A stretch of DNA of 18,090 bases from Cudoniella acicularis (GCA_013054445.1 JAAMPI010001187.1:1-18090), one strand, 5' to 3'; positions 1 to 10,745 are shown, counted from the first letter of the stretch. Notes: generated by a model from the sequence alone, not told the origin. Program-made: numbers and translations.

Positions 1-198
1 ATTTGGACCACGTCCCTCTAAATCACCGCGAGTGACCAACCCAGGATAATTACTCTAATAATCATCAATTACCCGAAACATCAACAACCATGCTCTCATG
101 TTCTAGCCCTAACACCTGCCTGAAGGACAATCATAAGAATTTAAATGAGAAACGAAACCATAGAAAAATATCAAAGACATGTATGCACCACATGCAAC

Positions 199-410
199 AC
201 ATCCAGAAGCCGAAAAAGAGGCCGAGACACAGGTTAACCGAAGACACTCTCAAAGGAAACCCGAGGAACATCTAGAAGCCGAAGAAGAAGCCCAAGACAC
301 ACGTTAATCGGAGATATTGTCACAGGAAATCCGAGCAACATCCAGAAGCCGAAGAAAAATCCCAAGACATATGCTAATCGGAGATATATTTAGAGGAAAC
401 CAGAGGATGA
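199..410. repeat. Degenerate tandem repeat, about 70-bp period, three copies
   Basis: A core reading roughly acatcYagaagccgaaraa recurs at 199, 268 and 338, spacings of 69 and 70 bp. Each core is followed by a 'cccaagacac'-like stretch, a 'gttaaYcggagayat'-like stretch and a 'aggaaaYccgagga'-like stretch, so the similarity spans the whole unit. The period is not a multiple of three and stops interrupt the frames, so I read it as a non-coding minisatellite rather than a repeat protein. Copy limits are approximate and the last unit decays near 410. Confidence 0.75.
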
Positions 411-454
411 TATCAGACGTCAAACATGTCGTAGAACCTATAGAGACTCGAGGG

Positions 455-546
455 TGATGCCAAAGTTATAGAAGGGAACCCGAGCTGCGGAAACTCCAGA
501 CTGATGTCAATGCTATGGAAGGAAACCCGGTGAAGATACTGAAAAG
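455..546. repeat. Degenerate direct repeat, 47-bp spacing
   Basis: The motif tgatgYcaaNgYtatRgaaggRaaccc begins at 455 and again at 502. It shares the 'ggaaacccg' word with the 70-bp repeat just to the left, so both may be decayed pieces of one repeat family. No gene is supported between 1 and 597; a short ORF at 90-275 has no recognisable domain and runs through the repeat. Confidence 0.5.
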
Positions 547-597
547 GGCAGAAAGAACGCTAGAAAGAAAGCCAAGTAGAAAGGTAGTGTTGAAGTT

Positions 598-2177
598 TTA
601 TGGTGAATTATCTCTATGGCGGAAAAAGATCATTGGCGTTGTTTTAGGACGGTCCTTTTGTTGAAGCTTCGCTGACGATTGCAATTCACGCTTATTGATT
701 AGCCACTGTTCGAAGGTGATTTCTCGAATGGTTCGTAACGAACAATCAAGAATAATCACAGTTGAGTCAGGCTGAACAGGCTGGTCGTTATCCGGGAGTC
801 TCCACTTATTGTTAACAAATATAAAGCCTGGGTTCCGGAAACATGGGCGCTTATGTGTACAGAGCCTTGACCCACGATGGTAAGGTTTTCGATCAATATT
901 GTCGAGTATATCCTCAAGGATATAATGGCCCTCTTGAATGCAGTCTTGAACTCCACACAGGTGACTGACAGAGATTGAGCCTGTATGCCAAGGGGAGCTA
1001 TCTTGTTGAACCAACTCCATGAATTGATCAAAGGTCTCGTTAGCTGGTAACCGCGATTGAAGGATGTGGAAAGCAAGAGGAACTTTGAGCATAGATAGCT
1101 CCAGTCTATGACTTCGTTGATATCCTGTATTACAACCGCCACAACACGTCTCCCATCCCCATTCCATCATATTGTCTGATCTCCACAAGGGGATGCACTT
1201 CGAGGTCTCCATGTTTAGTTTTCTCAAAGCTAAAAACTATTATATAGCTTGACGGGTTTATACTTAGTCTCCCTGCGTTTGAAAGCCCGTACCCAGAGTG
1301 AGGCTGTTCGCTCGCGTCTGTCTTTGATATATCCTTCACTTGCTGATTCATCGTGGTCTTCATGGTCCAAGTATCCGACTGATCTCTTTGGAAATTCGCG
1401 AATGGAGGCGGAAGCGTTTGATTTTTGAATCGATGGAAGCGAGGGATGTGAAGAATTTTTTCGACCTATTGTTGGGGATGTTATTGAAGGGCCTGAAGGG
1501 GAGTTTGAAGGGGAGTTTTCCGTCAAGTCGATAAAGAACCCAGTATTGGATATCTCCCTACCCTCTTCTACTTTGAAGACCTGTTGATGATATTTGCTAA
1601 CTAGCGTCTCGGGAATCATAGAAAATCTGCCCAGATCATGACTCTGGATGCTGTCTTTCGATTTGTTGCCATTGTTATTTCTAGAGTTCATGTTGCCCGA
1701 TTTCGTGTTGCCTATTCCTTGTACAAGGTACCTTAGGGTTCCGGGTCTGCCAGTGCTGCCACTACCACTACTACCGTCATCGTTGTCCGGACACTTGTCG
1801 TTTGGAAAGCCATCAGGATTTCTCCAAGATGGTCCTGTATATCTGCGTTTAGCAAAGCCTTCCTTCTCTTTCGAGCGAGATTTGTATGTCCGTACACGAG
1901 GCTTCGATGGGGAGCCATTGTAGGAAGTTGCTTGCCGCTGTTCCGCTGGTGTGTATGATAGAATGGTTTGATTTTTATTACTGGAGAAGAGGGCAAAAAC
2001 GGACAGGGGGGTAGGGAGGGAGGGGTATACTTCCAAAGCTGCTCTCTTCGCGTCCGAAGTGGGGTGGAGGCGGGCCTCTCTGGGACGGGTGGCCCATGGA
2101 AGTAGACATCAAATGTATAATCTCGCGGCACCTTGGCGCAGGTGATCCGTCGGCACGAAATTCCCGCCAGATTCCAT
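598..2177 (-). CDS. Probable His-Me finger (zinc-binding homing-endonuclease-like) domain protein, multi-exon
   Basis: Seen: a C-terminal segment with H-x-C-x4-C-x4-H (SHLCGVQDC...GH), a following Asn (LEDILDN) and C-x-H-x3-C (CTHKRPC). Known: this spacing is that of the zinc-binding loop region of His-Me finger homing endonucleases, found in many fungal proteins. My model is exons 2177-2132, 2079-2031, 1980-1340 and 1229-598, giving 455 aa; the motif falls near residues 335-375. The 2030-1981 intron is well supported (GTATAC donor, pyrimidine-rich CCAG acceptor, frame kept). The 1339-1230 intron (GTGAAG donor, TTTTTAG acceptor) is less certain; without it the two large frames do not join, so a frameshifted pseudogene is possible. 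The start and first intron (2131-2080) are tentative. The middle (about residues 32-245) is Ser/Asn/Lys/Arg-rich and looks disordered. Function is unknown: it may be a degenerate nuclease-derived domain rather than an active enzyme. Confidence 0.55.
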
Positions 2178-3419
2178 GGTCAAGGTAGAAAGAGGGGTTG
2201 CGAACTTGTTGCTCTACAGTACTGTCTGCGGCCGCCTTGGTACAGATAATGCTCAAGAATCAGGCAGTAACAGTCTCCGCATGTATTAATAAAATGGAAC
2301 TTTTCGAAAAACCGAGTTTGAGGGGTGGCTGGATTGTATTGTGCAATTTCTGATAATTGAGCGGGAATCGTGGTGCATGAGCTTTGTTGTTGAAGGAGCG
2401 ACCCCTTATTGCAAGCGACCCCCGGTTTTAGTCCCACCCTTGGTCTCACTTCATTCTCTAGTCCTTTTGACCCTCAAATCCAAATCGACTCCCTGTTTAG
2501 CGGTCGTACATTAGGTATCCCTAGCAGTTTTCCGGCAATTATAGCAGCAGCTCACACGAGTAAACCACATCGTACCAAGGGTGTTTGCACCATTAGCAGG
2601 GTCAAGTTTGATAGTACAAGTATCTCATAATCTCGGCTTTTTAAAGACGGGCAATTTTTTTTGGTAATTATTCCATCAACTAGTTGTTTAGGTTCTGAAT
2701 ATTAGAGGGTTGCAAAAACACTTTTTGACAGACAACAGCGGGGTAGTCAGACTTGCAGTTGTCTCGCAATGCTTCACCAAAATCCGATTCCATAGACTCA
2801 TTCCCTCTTAATTTCTTTGGTAGCACGCCATTTAGTATACATTCTGCTTCACGAATCGCAAGTAATAATGAAACTTCAGATTTGAAAGCATTTTAACTTT
2901 CTCTATAGGAAACTGAAGAACAATCAATTTTAGTCTTATTAAAGTCGGACGATTGTTCTGTATTAACAGCTTAACCTCCTATGTCACGATGATTTATTAA
3001 CCCTAGTTTCGAAATTTCGGTCGAGTCATCTTTCGCATCCGGCACCCAGAAAGTCCCGATCGAGTATTGGATTCCAAAATATCTTCAAGTGACAAGGGTA
3101 CCTAGAAGCCACCTCGTAAAACCCCGCAATTTGCATGTCAACCCGGGTATCACCCGGCAACCTCGATTGCCAGACTCCGGGATTGCCTAATCAGAACTCG
3201 TAGTTCAGGATATAAATTGTTTTCCGAAGAAAAATGGCCCGAATTCAATAAGGCTGAAGTCGATTGATTAATTTTCGGTACACGGAAGAGATGCATAAAG
3301 TATAGAATTATGTCCGCGTTCTTATGCAGGACCTGTTTAACGGTCAGCCCTCCTCCGAACCCCTCTTTGAGAGAAAATTATAGTATTTTAGTATATGCCA
3401 GTTTAATACAAAAAGTGGT
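2178..3419. other. Intergenic region, no gene supported
   Basis: The short ORFs here have no recognisable domains, and several begin at non-ATG codons. The stretch from about 2640 to 3000 is fairly AT-rich. A perfect 9-bp inverted repeat (agaacaatc 2917-2925, gattgttct 2951-2959) has a 25-nt loop and could be chance. Upstream of the alpha-galactosidase, ccccgc (3122-3127) and ctccgg (3175-3180) fit the fungal carbon-catabolite repressor consensus SYGGRG on the minus strand. That motif is short and these matches are only suggestive. Confidence 0.5.
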
Positions 3420-3425
3420 TATAAA
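3420..3425 (+). promoter_or_regulatory. Candidate TATA element of the alpha-galactosidase gene
   Basis: TATAAA occurs 81 bp upstream of the chosen ATG at 3506, in the right orientation and at a reasonable distance for a fungal RNA polymerase II promoter. The surroundings are AT-rich, so a chance match cannot be excluded. Confidence 0.45.
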
Positions 3426-3505
3426 TGCGAGTAGGAAAATCGTTTGCTTATTATTTATCAAAAATACCATTTCTCAAGTTCTGAAATTCGAAATTGCCAG
3501 ACACT

Positions 3506-4885
3506 ATGATTCAAGTATTCTATACACTTCCGCTGCTGCTAGCCATTGCGAATAGCGTCACATACGCAAGTCCGGTCGAGCTTAAAAGGCGACTCGACAA
3601 CGGGCTAGGGAAAACTCCTGCACTTGGCTGGAACAGCTGGGTATTAAAATCCCACCACCCTTCCACCACAAAACCTTACTCACAACCACATAGAACGTAG
3701 GCCAATGCTCAGCAGCAACCGCCACCTCTGCCCTCGCAGCAGCCAACTCCTTCCTCACCCTCGGTCTCAAAGACCTCGGTTACACTTACATCAACATCGA
3801 CGACTGCTGGTCCCTCAAATCCCGTAACAGCTCTGGTTTTATCGTCCCAGACCCCACTAAATGGCCCAATGGCATCAAAGCTGTCGCCGACGAAATCCAC
3901 TCAATGGGTCTGAAATTTGGTCTCTACGGTTGCTCAGGGACGCAAACCTGCGCTGGTTTTCCCGGCTCCTTGGGTTATGAGGCGAGAGATGCAGCAACGT
4001 TGGCGGAATGGGGTGTCGATTATTGGAAATATGACAACTGTAATACGCCAAGTGGGAATTCTTCTGGGAGGTTTATGACTATGAGGGATGCGCTGGAGGG
4101 GGCTAGAAGGCCGATTTTATATTCGTTATGTCAGTGGGGACGTGATTCTGTGTGGACTTGGGGAAAAACAGTGGGGAATTCGTGGAGGATGTCAGGGGAT
4201 ATTGAGGTTAAGTGGGCGTCGGTGGCGAGTATTGCGAGTCAGGCTGCTGATATTTCAAGTCTTGCTGGGCCTGGGGGGTTTAATGATTTGGATATGATGG
4301 TATGTTACACCTACTTACTCAATTATACTGAAGTTGGGAAGTAACTAATGCCTCCCTGAAGGAAATCGGTAACGGCGGGCTCAACCCAGCAGAAGAACGC
4401 ACCCACTTCGCTTTGTGGTGTCTGGCAAAATCCCCCATAATTCTGGGTACAGATCTGACAAAAATACCCGCTTCTTCTCTTCAAATCATCAAGAACAAGG
4501 TAAATAACCCCACTCCTTCTATACTATTAATTATTGACATGGGCCCAAAAAGGCACTGCTATCAATATCGCAAGACCCCCTCGGCAAAGCAGCAACAACC
4601 TTCATCCCAGACAGCACCTCTCCCGTTCCTGTTTCAGGAAAACTCTACCCGTATTGGACTGGTCATCTATCCGACGGCGTTGTCGTAGCTCTCATAGCCG
4701 TGGACAGTGCTGTGAACTTATCAGTTAAATTCGCGGATGTTCCGGGCCTAGGCGGTGCAGGGAGTTACAAATGGAAGGAGCTGGTAAATGGGACAACGGG
4801 GTATGGTACGAGTGTCAAGGCGAGTTTAGAGGCGCATGATATCGCTGTTTTTAAGGTTATGACCGGAGAGAATCATAATGGATAG
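3506..4885 (+). CDS. Secreted GH27 alpha-galactosidase
   Basis: Predicted to hydrolyse terminal alpha-1,6-linked galactose from galacto-oligosaccharides or galactomannan outside the cell. Exons 3506-3640, 3694-4299, 4362-4499 and 4553-4885, all junctions phase 0, give 403 aa with no internal stop. Introns are 53, 62 and 53 bp with GTATTA, GTATGT and GTAAAT donors; intron 2 has a CTAAT branch site. Residues 1-21 form a signal peptide (MIQVFYTLPLLLAIANSVTYA), followed by a basic KRR near 27-29. Family marks: GWNSW (41-45), IDDCW (80-84), the nucleophile Asp in YWKYDNCN (Asp159), the acid/base Asp in RMSGDI (Asp214), GGFNDLDMM, then a C-terminal beta domain. The length suits fungal GH27 enzymes. 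The ATG at 3506 was chosen because it starts the signal peptide; the frame is open a little upstream but without another ATG. Codon third bases switch abruptly inside exon 2 (see findings). Gene looks intact. Confidence 0.93.
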
Positions 4886-5273
4886 GGGTAGCAAGGCACG
4901 ATTCCAGGGGTGAGATCACTTCAAATTTTAAAAATAGCGACGAATTATTTACTTTATTGTTCGCTTGGAGTCGTATTTCATAGGTCAAAATAATTATTCT
5001 ACCAAAAAATACGCTATGAAAGCGCTGGAAATCTGCTTAAACTGTGAGGTGATTCCCGGGTATCAACAGACTAGCTATATAAAATTCGACACTTCATGTT
5101 TTTTTTAGAATAAAAGAATAAAGTATAGTACATTAAAAGAGAGAGGAAAATTAAATCAAATCAAAAGCAATTTCCAGAGAGCCTACTCTTAAAACTTTAT
5201 ACTCTCGCGCACTCAACTCTCACTATATACTCTACTACTCATCTTTCTAAGCACGCACCTCCTATTCATCTAC
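4886..5273. other. Convergent intergenic region with poly(A)-like signals
   Basis: This 388-bp AT-rich stretch lies between the 3' ends of the alpha-galactosidase (plus) and the mucin-like gene (minus). Two AATAAA hexamers on the plus strand at 5109-5114 and 5117-5122, just after a T-run, are candidate polyadenylation signals for the alpha-galactosidase. No coding sequence is seen. Confidence 0.5.
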
Positions 5274-7212
5274 CTATCCCCAGAAAGCAAACCGTCGCCT
5301 CTCACCAACCCCCCTCGTCCTCAAAAGCATCCGCACACTCCTCTCCTCAACCTGAACGTCAGCACCCCGATCCTGCGCATCCCCACCATCATTCGGACCA
5401 TCCACCGATTCCTTCCCATTTGTTGCCGCAGGTGCTGGAGGAGGTGGTGGCTTCTTCCCAGCATCCGGTTTTGCTGGCGCTGTACCCTTTGGAGCCGGAG
5501 GTTCGGCCTTGGCTGGTTTCCCGGTTCCAGCTGCCTTTGGAGGAGCTGGCTCTGTGCCATTTTTGCCCTTTGCAGGAGACTCGGGTTTAGCTGGTTTACT
5601 AGTTCCGGCTGCTTTCGGATGAGCAGGTTCAGTACCATTGCCCTTTCCGACTCCCTTTTCTGGCTTGCCCGTCTTCGTGCCGGTCCCTTTCGGTGCAGGC
5701 GGAGCACCCTCGGTGCCATTCAAGCCAGTGGCTCCAGGAGCGATAACTCCAGCGGGAACCACGGTCGTTGTAGTTGTGTTGCTTAGGACGGTGACATTAC
5801 CTCCAAGCGCGGTGGTGGGAGCCACGGCTCCGGCTGTCAAGGTGATTGTTGAGGTTACAGTTTGAGGAGGTGAGGAGACGGTCGATGTAATGACTGAGCC
5901 GCCGACGGTCATAGTTACTGTTGTAACTGTGCCCGGGGTGGTAGTGATTATGGTGATTATGTTTATGGTTATTGATTGTGATGATGAGCCTACGGCTCCA
6001 CCTTGTCCGCCTTGTCCTGAGAGAGAGGAGTTAGTATCTTTAAAGCGGAAGAAAATTCAAACGGAAAGCCATAGACAATAAAGAGAAGCGGGAAGAACTT
6101 GTCAACGTTGTTTTCTCAAGACAAGAGTGAGTTTGAAGTATCATTTTGAAATGTTGATGACTCCTTGCCGAGCTCGTAGCAGAGTCTTTTAGAATAGCAG
6201 AGTTTCTCTGTGATGAAGGCTATGACAATGAAGTTACGAGGAGAGAAAGGGAATTAAATGACTTACCACCAGCGCCACCCGATCCGCCTGCTCCACCGGC
6301 AGCACCAGCAGCACCCTGAGTTTGCAAAGCAGCCGCATTTGGGGATGAAGCTATGACGCCAGGTCCAGAGGTCGGAATCGTCACGGCAGTAGCTATTGAT
6401 GGCGGGGCAGCCTCCGCTGGTGGACTTGGCACGCCCGCTTTTGAAGGAGAAGGCGCGCTAACACCCGGTCCAGCAGTCGGAATGGTCACGGTAGTAGCGA
6501 ATGATGGCGGAGCTGCTGCTGCAGATTCGGTAATGGTGATCGTGCTGCCTTGAGCTGGTGCTGCTGGAGGGGCAGCTTCGGAATTTAGGGAAGAGGGGGT
6601 CGTGGGTTCCGCACCAGAGGCTTCGGAAACAGTGATTGTATTTTGCTGGGCTGAGGAGGGAGCAGGCTCGTTTCCGGCAGCTGAAGGAGAAGCAGCTCCT
6701 CCGCCGACAGTCACAGTACTAACGCAGTTGCTTACTGTTTGGGTAACTGTGACAGTTACGGTTGAGCCGGTGCCGGCCGTAGCTGGTCCTCCCGGTGGTG
6801 GTGGTGGCGCAGGATCTGTTCCATTCATTCCATTTTTTGGTGGTGGNGGGGGAGGAGCAGCTCTCATGGGTGGAGAAGGAGGCGGACTTGGTTCTGTGCC
6901 TTTAGGAGGCGGTTCAAGCCTAGATGCAGAAGCCTTTGATGGAGCGGGAGCTGTTCCCATCATTGCTGGAGGTTTGGCTGACTTTTTGGCGGCCTTCGGC
7001 GCTTGAATGTTGCCATCATCGGGATCGAGGTTAGGTATAGGTAGGTCATATCTATATTGCTGTGGCAAAGAACTGCGAGACCGTGTTAATGTGATGACCT
7101 AATAAGATAGAGAGGAGGTATACTCAGAGCGCTTAACACCCTCTATTGGACCAGCAACAGCAGTCGAATAAAGTGCGGCTAGCGCAAACGAGAAAATGAT
7201 ACCAGAACGCAT
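5274..7212 (-). CDS. Secreted Pro/Ala/Thr-rich mucin-like protein with internal repeats
   Basis: Not assigned to a named family. Exons 7212-7124, 7051-6267 and 6016-5274 give 538 aa. The 72-bp first intron (GTATAC, TATAG) and 250-bp second intron (GTAAGT, CTCTCAG, perfect ACTAAC branch at 6030-6035) keep the frame. Residues 1-20 are a signal peptide (MRSGIIFSFALAALYSTAVA), followed by a dibasic KR at 27-28, a likely Kex2-type cleavage site. The rest is low complexity: a Pro/Lys/Ala zone, a Thr/Val block (TVTVTVTQTV), two 35-aa repeats starting near residues 210 and 245 (APPSxATxVTIPTxGPGV), a Gly/Ala run, a second Thr-rich block, then 26-aa repeats built on NGTEPAxPKAAGT. Several NGT sequons and many Thr/Ser suggest heavy glycosylation. 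Only one Cys is seen. The C-terminus is basic without a hydrophobic GPI tail, so it is probably secreted or wall-associated. Ambiguous base at 6847. Confidence 0.82.
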
Positions 7213-7328
7213 GCTGAAAAAATTGGAAGAAAAGAAGCAAAAATAAAGGAAGGTAGTATCAAACTAAGAAGCAGACAGAGGCAAGTGAGCGGAAGTATCT
7301 GGCTGTCTTCCGAATGACGGATGCATCC

Positions 7329-7334
7329 TTATAT
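7329..7334 (-). promoter_or_regulatory. Candidate TATA element of the mucin-like gene
   Basis: On the minus strand the sequence reads CATATAAGG, about 117 bp upstream of the ATG at 7212. Orientation and distance suit a promoter element. Only the motif and position support it. Confidence 0.35.
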
Positions 7335-9180
7335 GGGGGGTGAACAAGAAACGAGCATAGTCACTGGACGACTGAACTTACTCGCACAAAGAAGGTTGCG
7401 GGGATGGTCAGTACAGCCGGCGTATCACCTGCCATTGCCCCCCTGTTGGGATCCTACCTGGAACTAATTGGCACTTGCCCGATTCGAGAATCTCCTGCGA
7501 GGAGGATATTGATATACGGTGATCATCATTGGGTATATAGCAACCCCGGATCAGATGAATAGGGTCAGTGTAGATTAGATACTTTATCTGTCTGGAATGT
7601 TTGGACTGTCAGATAAATACCCACTGGGCCACTAGAATCGAGAAATATGATTGGTAAGCATAATTAAACGCGCAAAGAAGAATGGACGAATTCATGCGTT
7701 GTGAGAATAAAGTTTTTGGGGCTCAGATCACAAAAAGAATATTGTGGAGTTTGAGTAGAGTTTGGACCTGAAAGTGGGCGGAGTACTCCCCAAAAGCATA
7801 AGCAGTAAATGAGGCTGAAAGGGCTACTTCAAATCGATATCGATTTCAAATATATTCAGATGTCTTCATATTACTTTTTCCAAGGCTGAATAATGCAGTG
7901 AAAGACTTAGAAAAGCTCAATATTAAATTCTGGTTTCGACACTGCCTGAGGAAATTCCCGATGTTTTATACGATTTATTGACGTCGATGTTTAGAGACCA
8001 CGGCAACTAGTTTCCATCTCCATCTTGGGGAGGACGGAAATAGGAACAAAAAGAGGGAGAAGTAGGCGGGAGAAAGGAGAACAGACCGAGGTCGAAGCTT
8101 CCCAATCACTTGTCGTCTCGAAAGTTTCGCTAAAGATCTTGTAACGACGCCACATCGGCCAGCGAGACAATTACCGCAACCGACTATCGGATCTTCAAGC
8201 ACAGAATGTAAGAAGAGAAGATCATTACAGGGCGATCTGAGCGATCCCCTGCTGGGGTGATCGTTGTTTTGTTTGGCGGATGTTTCCTGTTCCTGAGATG
8301 GAACGATGTCTTTGGATCCATAAGTTTGCACTGCCATCCCCCCTGATAGGTGAAACAGTCAATGGAATGCCTCTTGCGAGAACGCTAACATACTTTAAGA
8401 TGTGAAGAGATGAAGGGGCACATTCTTTCAAGGAATAGATTATGTGCTGGAGATTTTCAAAGTATGAAAATGCTCGGGATGGAATTCTGTGATTTTTTGC
8501 ATCTCACCACGACAGAGGCCTGAAGCTTGGCAGCAATGCTCAAAGGGACTTCACTATGTAGCGACTCAGTTCCTCCTCTCGGACTCCTTTGGATTGCCTT
8601 CGGATTACCGGGACTTGCAAGATGAAAATGAAACAGCGTGCGGTCTCAAATTGGCCATGTCTTTTTGAGAAGATCGTGTCATGTGCTCGGATATGGACTT
8701 TCACGCCGCAGGTAGCCGAACTTGCAGTTGGATGAAAAGATAGGACACCATAACTCATGCCATCCGTCTGAATATAAATATAAATAGGGAAGCTGTATAA
8801 GACCTCTAGAGGGTGTGTGCACCCAGGTCCTATTTCAGTCTGAGTATAAGATAAGCACAGACTGCGAGGCTTTTGAAAACAACACACCCAACAATAAGCT
8901 CTGTCCGCACTTCCCCTTTGTTTCTGACAAAAATAATTTCAGACAAAATTTATCAAAATGTGTATGCCTGTAGATAACCCATAATCTTCAGCCAGGGATC
9001 AAGCTGCAACGTTTTTTCCTGCACTCAAGATCCTAGCTCTTGCTGGAGCTGTTCGACCACCGAATAACCAATTCTAACTTTACAACCGCTGAAAAAACTA
9101 GAAAATTGTTGAGATACTACAAGTCAAATGGTGTGCCACTGATTTAGTTCCACCTTTGGTGGTGATACACGGGACCGCAA
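7335..9180. other. Gene-free stretch upstream of the mucin-like gene
   Basis: No ORF here carries a recognisable domain. The longest (7975-8337 and 8540-8887, both minus, 115-120 aa) have no family features, no repeats and no convincing flanking splice sites. The part near 7335-7600 is probably promoter of the mucin-like gene. A short AT microsatellite (aatataaatataaatag) lies at 8771-8787. Confidence 0.5.
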
Positions 9181-10745
9181 GTAGCAGGTGTCATCAGTCC
9201 CAACTTCCAAGCACTTCTTGGTTGACGTGGAGGTATATCCTCACCTGATTGTAGGCGCAATGGACTAACCCTTTTCTGACAACTATGTCGTAGTTTTGGC
9301 GCCGCGACTTGCGCGCTTGACGGGGTTTCCAGAAACGATTTGGACAGGAATTGGCCGGTTTGGACCCAGGGTAATGGTCACCTGACCTGCCGCGAAGAAA
9401 GCGCAGATCTAAAGCAATCCAGGGCACTTTCCTCTTTTCGAAGCTCGCCCTTTCGTCCGGCGAAGCAACATTCGCTCTTTCACATGGCGCCATGCTATGT
9501 TGCCATCCAGTCGTCTCGTCTTCTCAGCCACTTTAAGCCGAAGGTAACATCAAGTTTACCTGCTGACACCCTTCAGCGGATCACATGACCAATTGGGTCC
9601 CAACCCTCACGATCGCAGGGTTTCTGAGGCTGGATAAGAGGTCCGTTCACCAGCCCGTCAGCTCCCGCTGGGAGTTGGAAGGATCAATGGCACCTTGGCC
9701 CGAGACAGAAAGATTCCGGGCCTGCCTTTAGAGCCTTCCTCTCCAACCAATTTGCTGGAGTTCGGGAATATAAGCTGGTCGTCGAGAAGCGGCCATGGAA
9801 TAGGAATATCCACTCATGCCGCAGTGAATCGGGTGAGCGTTCTGCGCGGTGCGGGCGGTTATGCCCTCCAAGCCCTTGGTGCAATGGAAGATCACCAACC
9901 AAGACGCTGCAAATTTCCAACACAAGGCCACACAATATCTGCTGCGACTTAGATGCGTACCATGCTGCATCCTGAGGCTCTGCAGAATCTTGCAACTTGC
10001 AACACGTTGGAGTGCAGATACGGCCAAAGAAACTGATTGCATTTGTCAGTTCGGCTCATGTGGGTTGGCCGTTGCCAACGGATATAAATCTGGAGAGGAA
10101 ACTTGCGGCTTCAAGACTGGCTTGCATGCATGACATTTCTCCAGAGTCCAATGGCCAAATCTGCCAAATGGCTCTGATGCAGCAAATGTGCCGCGTTTCA
10201 AGACGGCAGCAGCAATCTCAACGGACTGAAGGGCTTGCAATCTCTGCATTGATTGTCCAGGAGCGGTTTAAAGTTATGTACAATGGCTGGACGTGATAGT
10301 GATAATGCATGCGCAATGTACGAAGGTGTTGATAATGCACGTGCGCACTGACGCTTTTTCCTGACCGACTACTTCATACAGAAGACTGGCTGCTGTTGCT
10401 GGAGAGTTCCAGCTTCTGGTCCCCAGTCGTTCCCAACAGCGAGAATCAAGATCAGCCTCGGGAAGCACCGGAAATGCGAGTAGTCGTTTTCCTTCGAGTT
10501 ACAGCCGGGCACTCGGGTCACTCGGGTTATGGGCCTGGACGACTCGGCGTCGGGGTTCTGGAATTTCTGGAGCCGGCTGGTTGGGGATTGGACTGTGGCG
10601 ATGTCGATGGCAACCGTTAAATGGGGAGCAACGGTCCTTAAATAAATATAGATTAAGTTAAGGACTTGAGCTGAGTGAAATGAAATGATGGCTAACCTGG
10701 CTCTCAGGGAGAACTCCGTTTGGGCCGATTGCATTACGGGGTACA
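9181..10745. other. Gene-free stretch with overlapping short ORFs on both strands
   Basis: Short ORFs of 64-125 aa overlap on both strands, for example 9194-9493 minus, 9684-9995 minus, 9849-10133 plus and 10369-10746 minus. None shows a domain, signal peptide or plausible multi-exon join. The stretch is visibly less AT-rich than 7335-9180, which alone lengthens chance ORFs. I support no gene, but an orphan gene or non-coding transcript cannot be excluded without RNA data. Confidence 0.4.

Noticed and set aside
2917..2959. 9-bp inverted repeat as a possible terminator or factor site
   Set aside because: The arms are short and the loop is 25 nt; in AT-rich DNA of this size such a match is not unusual.
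4553..4600. Apparent frameshift in the last exon of the alpha-galactosidase
   Set aside because: An ORF in another frame seemed to continue, but joining AAG at 4499 to GCA at 4553 gives N-K-A-L-L-S-I-S-Q-D-P-L-G, the expected family sequence. The gene is intact.
6602..7006. 134-aa plus-strand ORF rich in Gly, Ala and Val
   Set aside because: It is the antisense of the Pro/Ala/Thr-rich exon; its composition is that of the complementary codons and no promoter or splice structure supports it.
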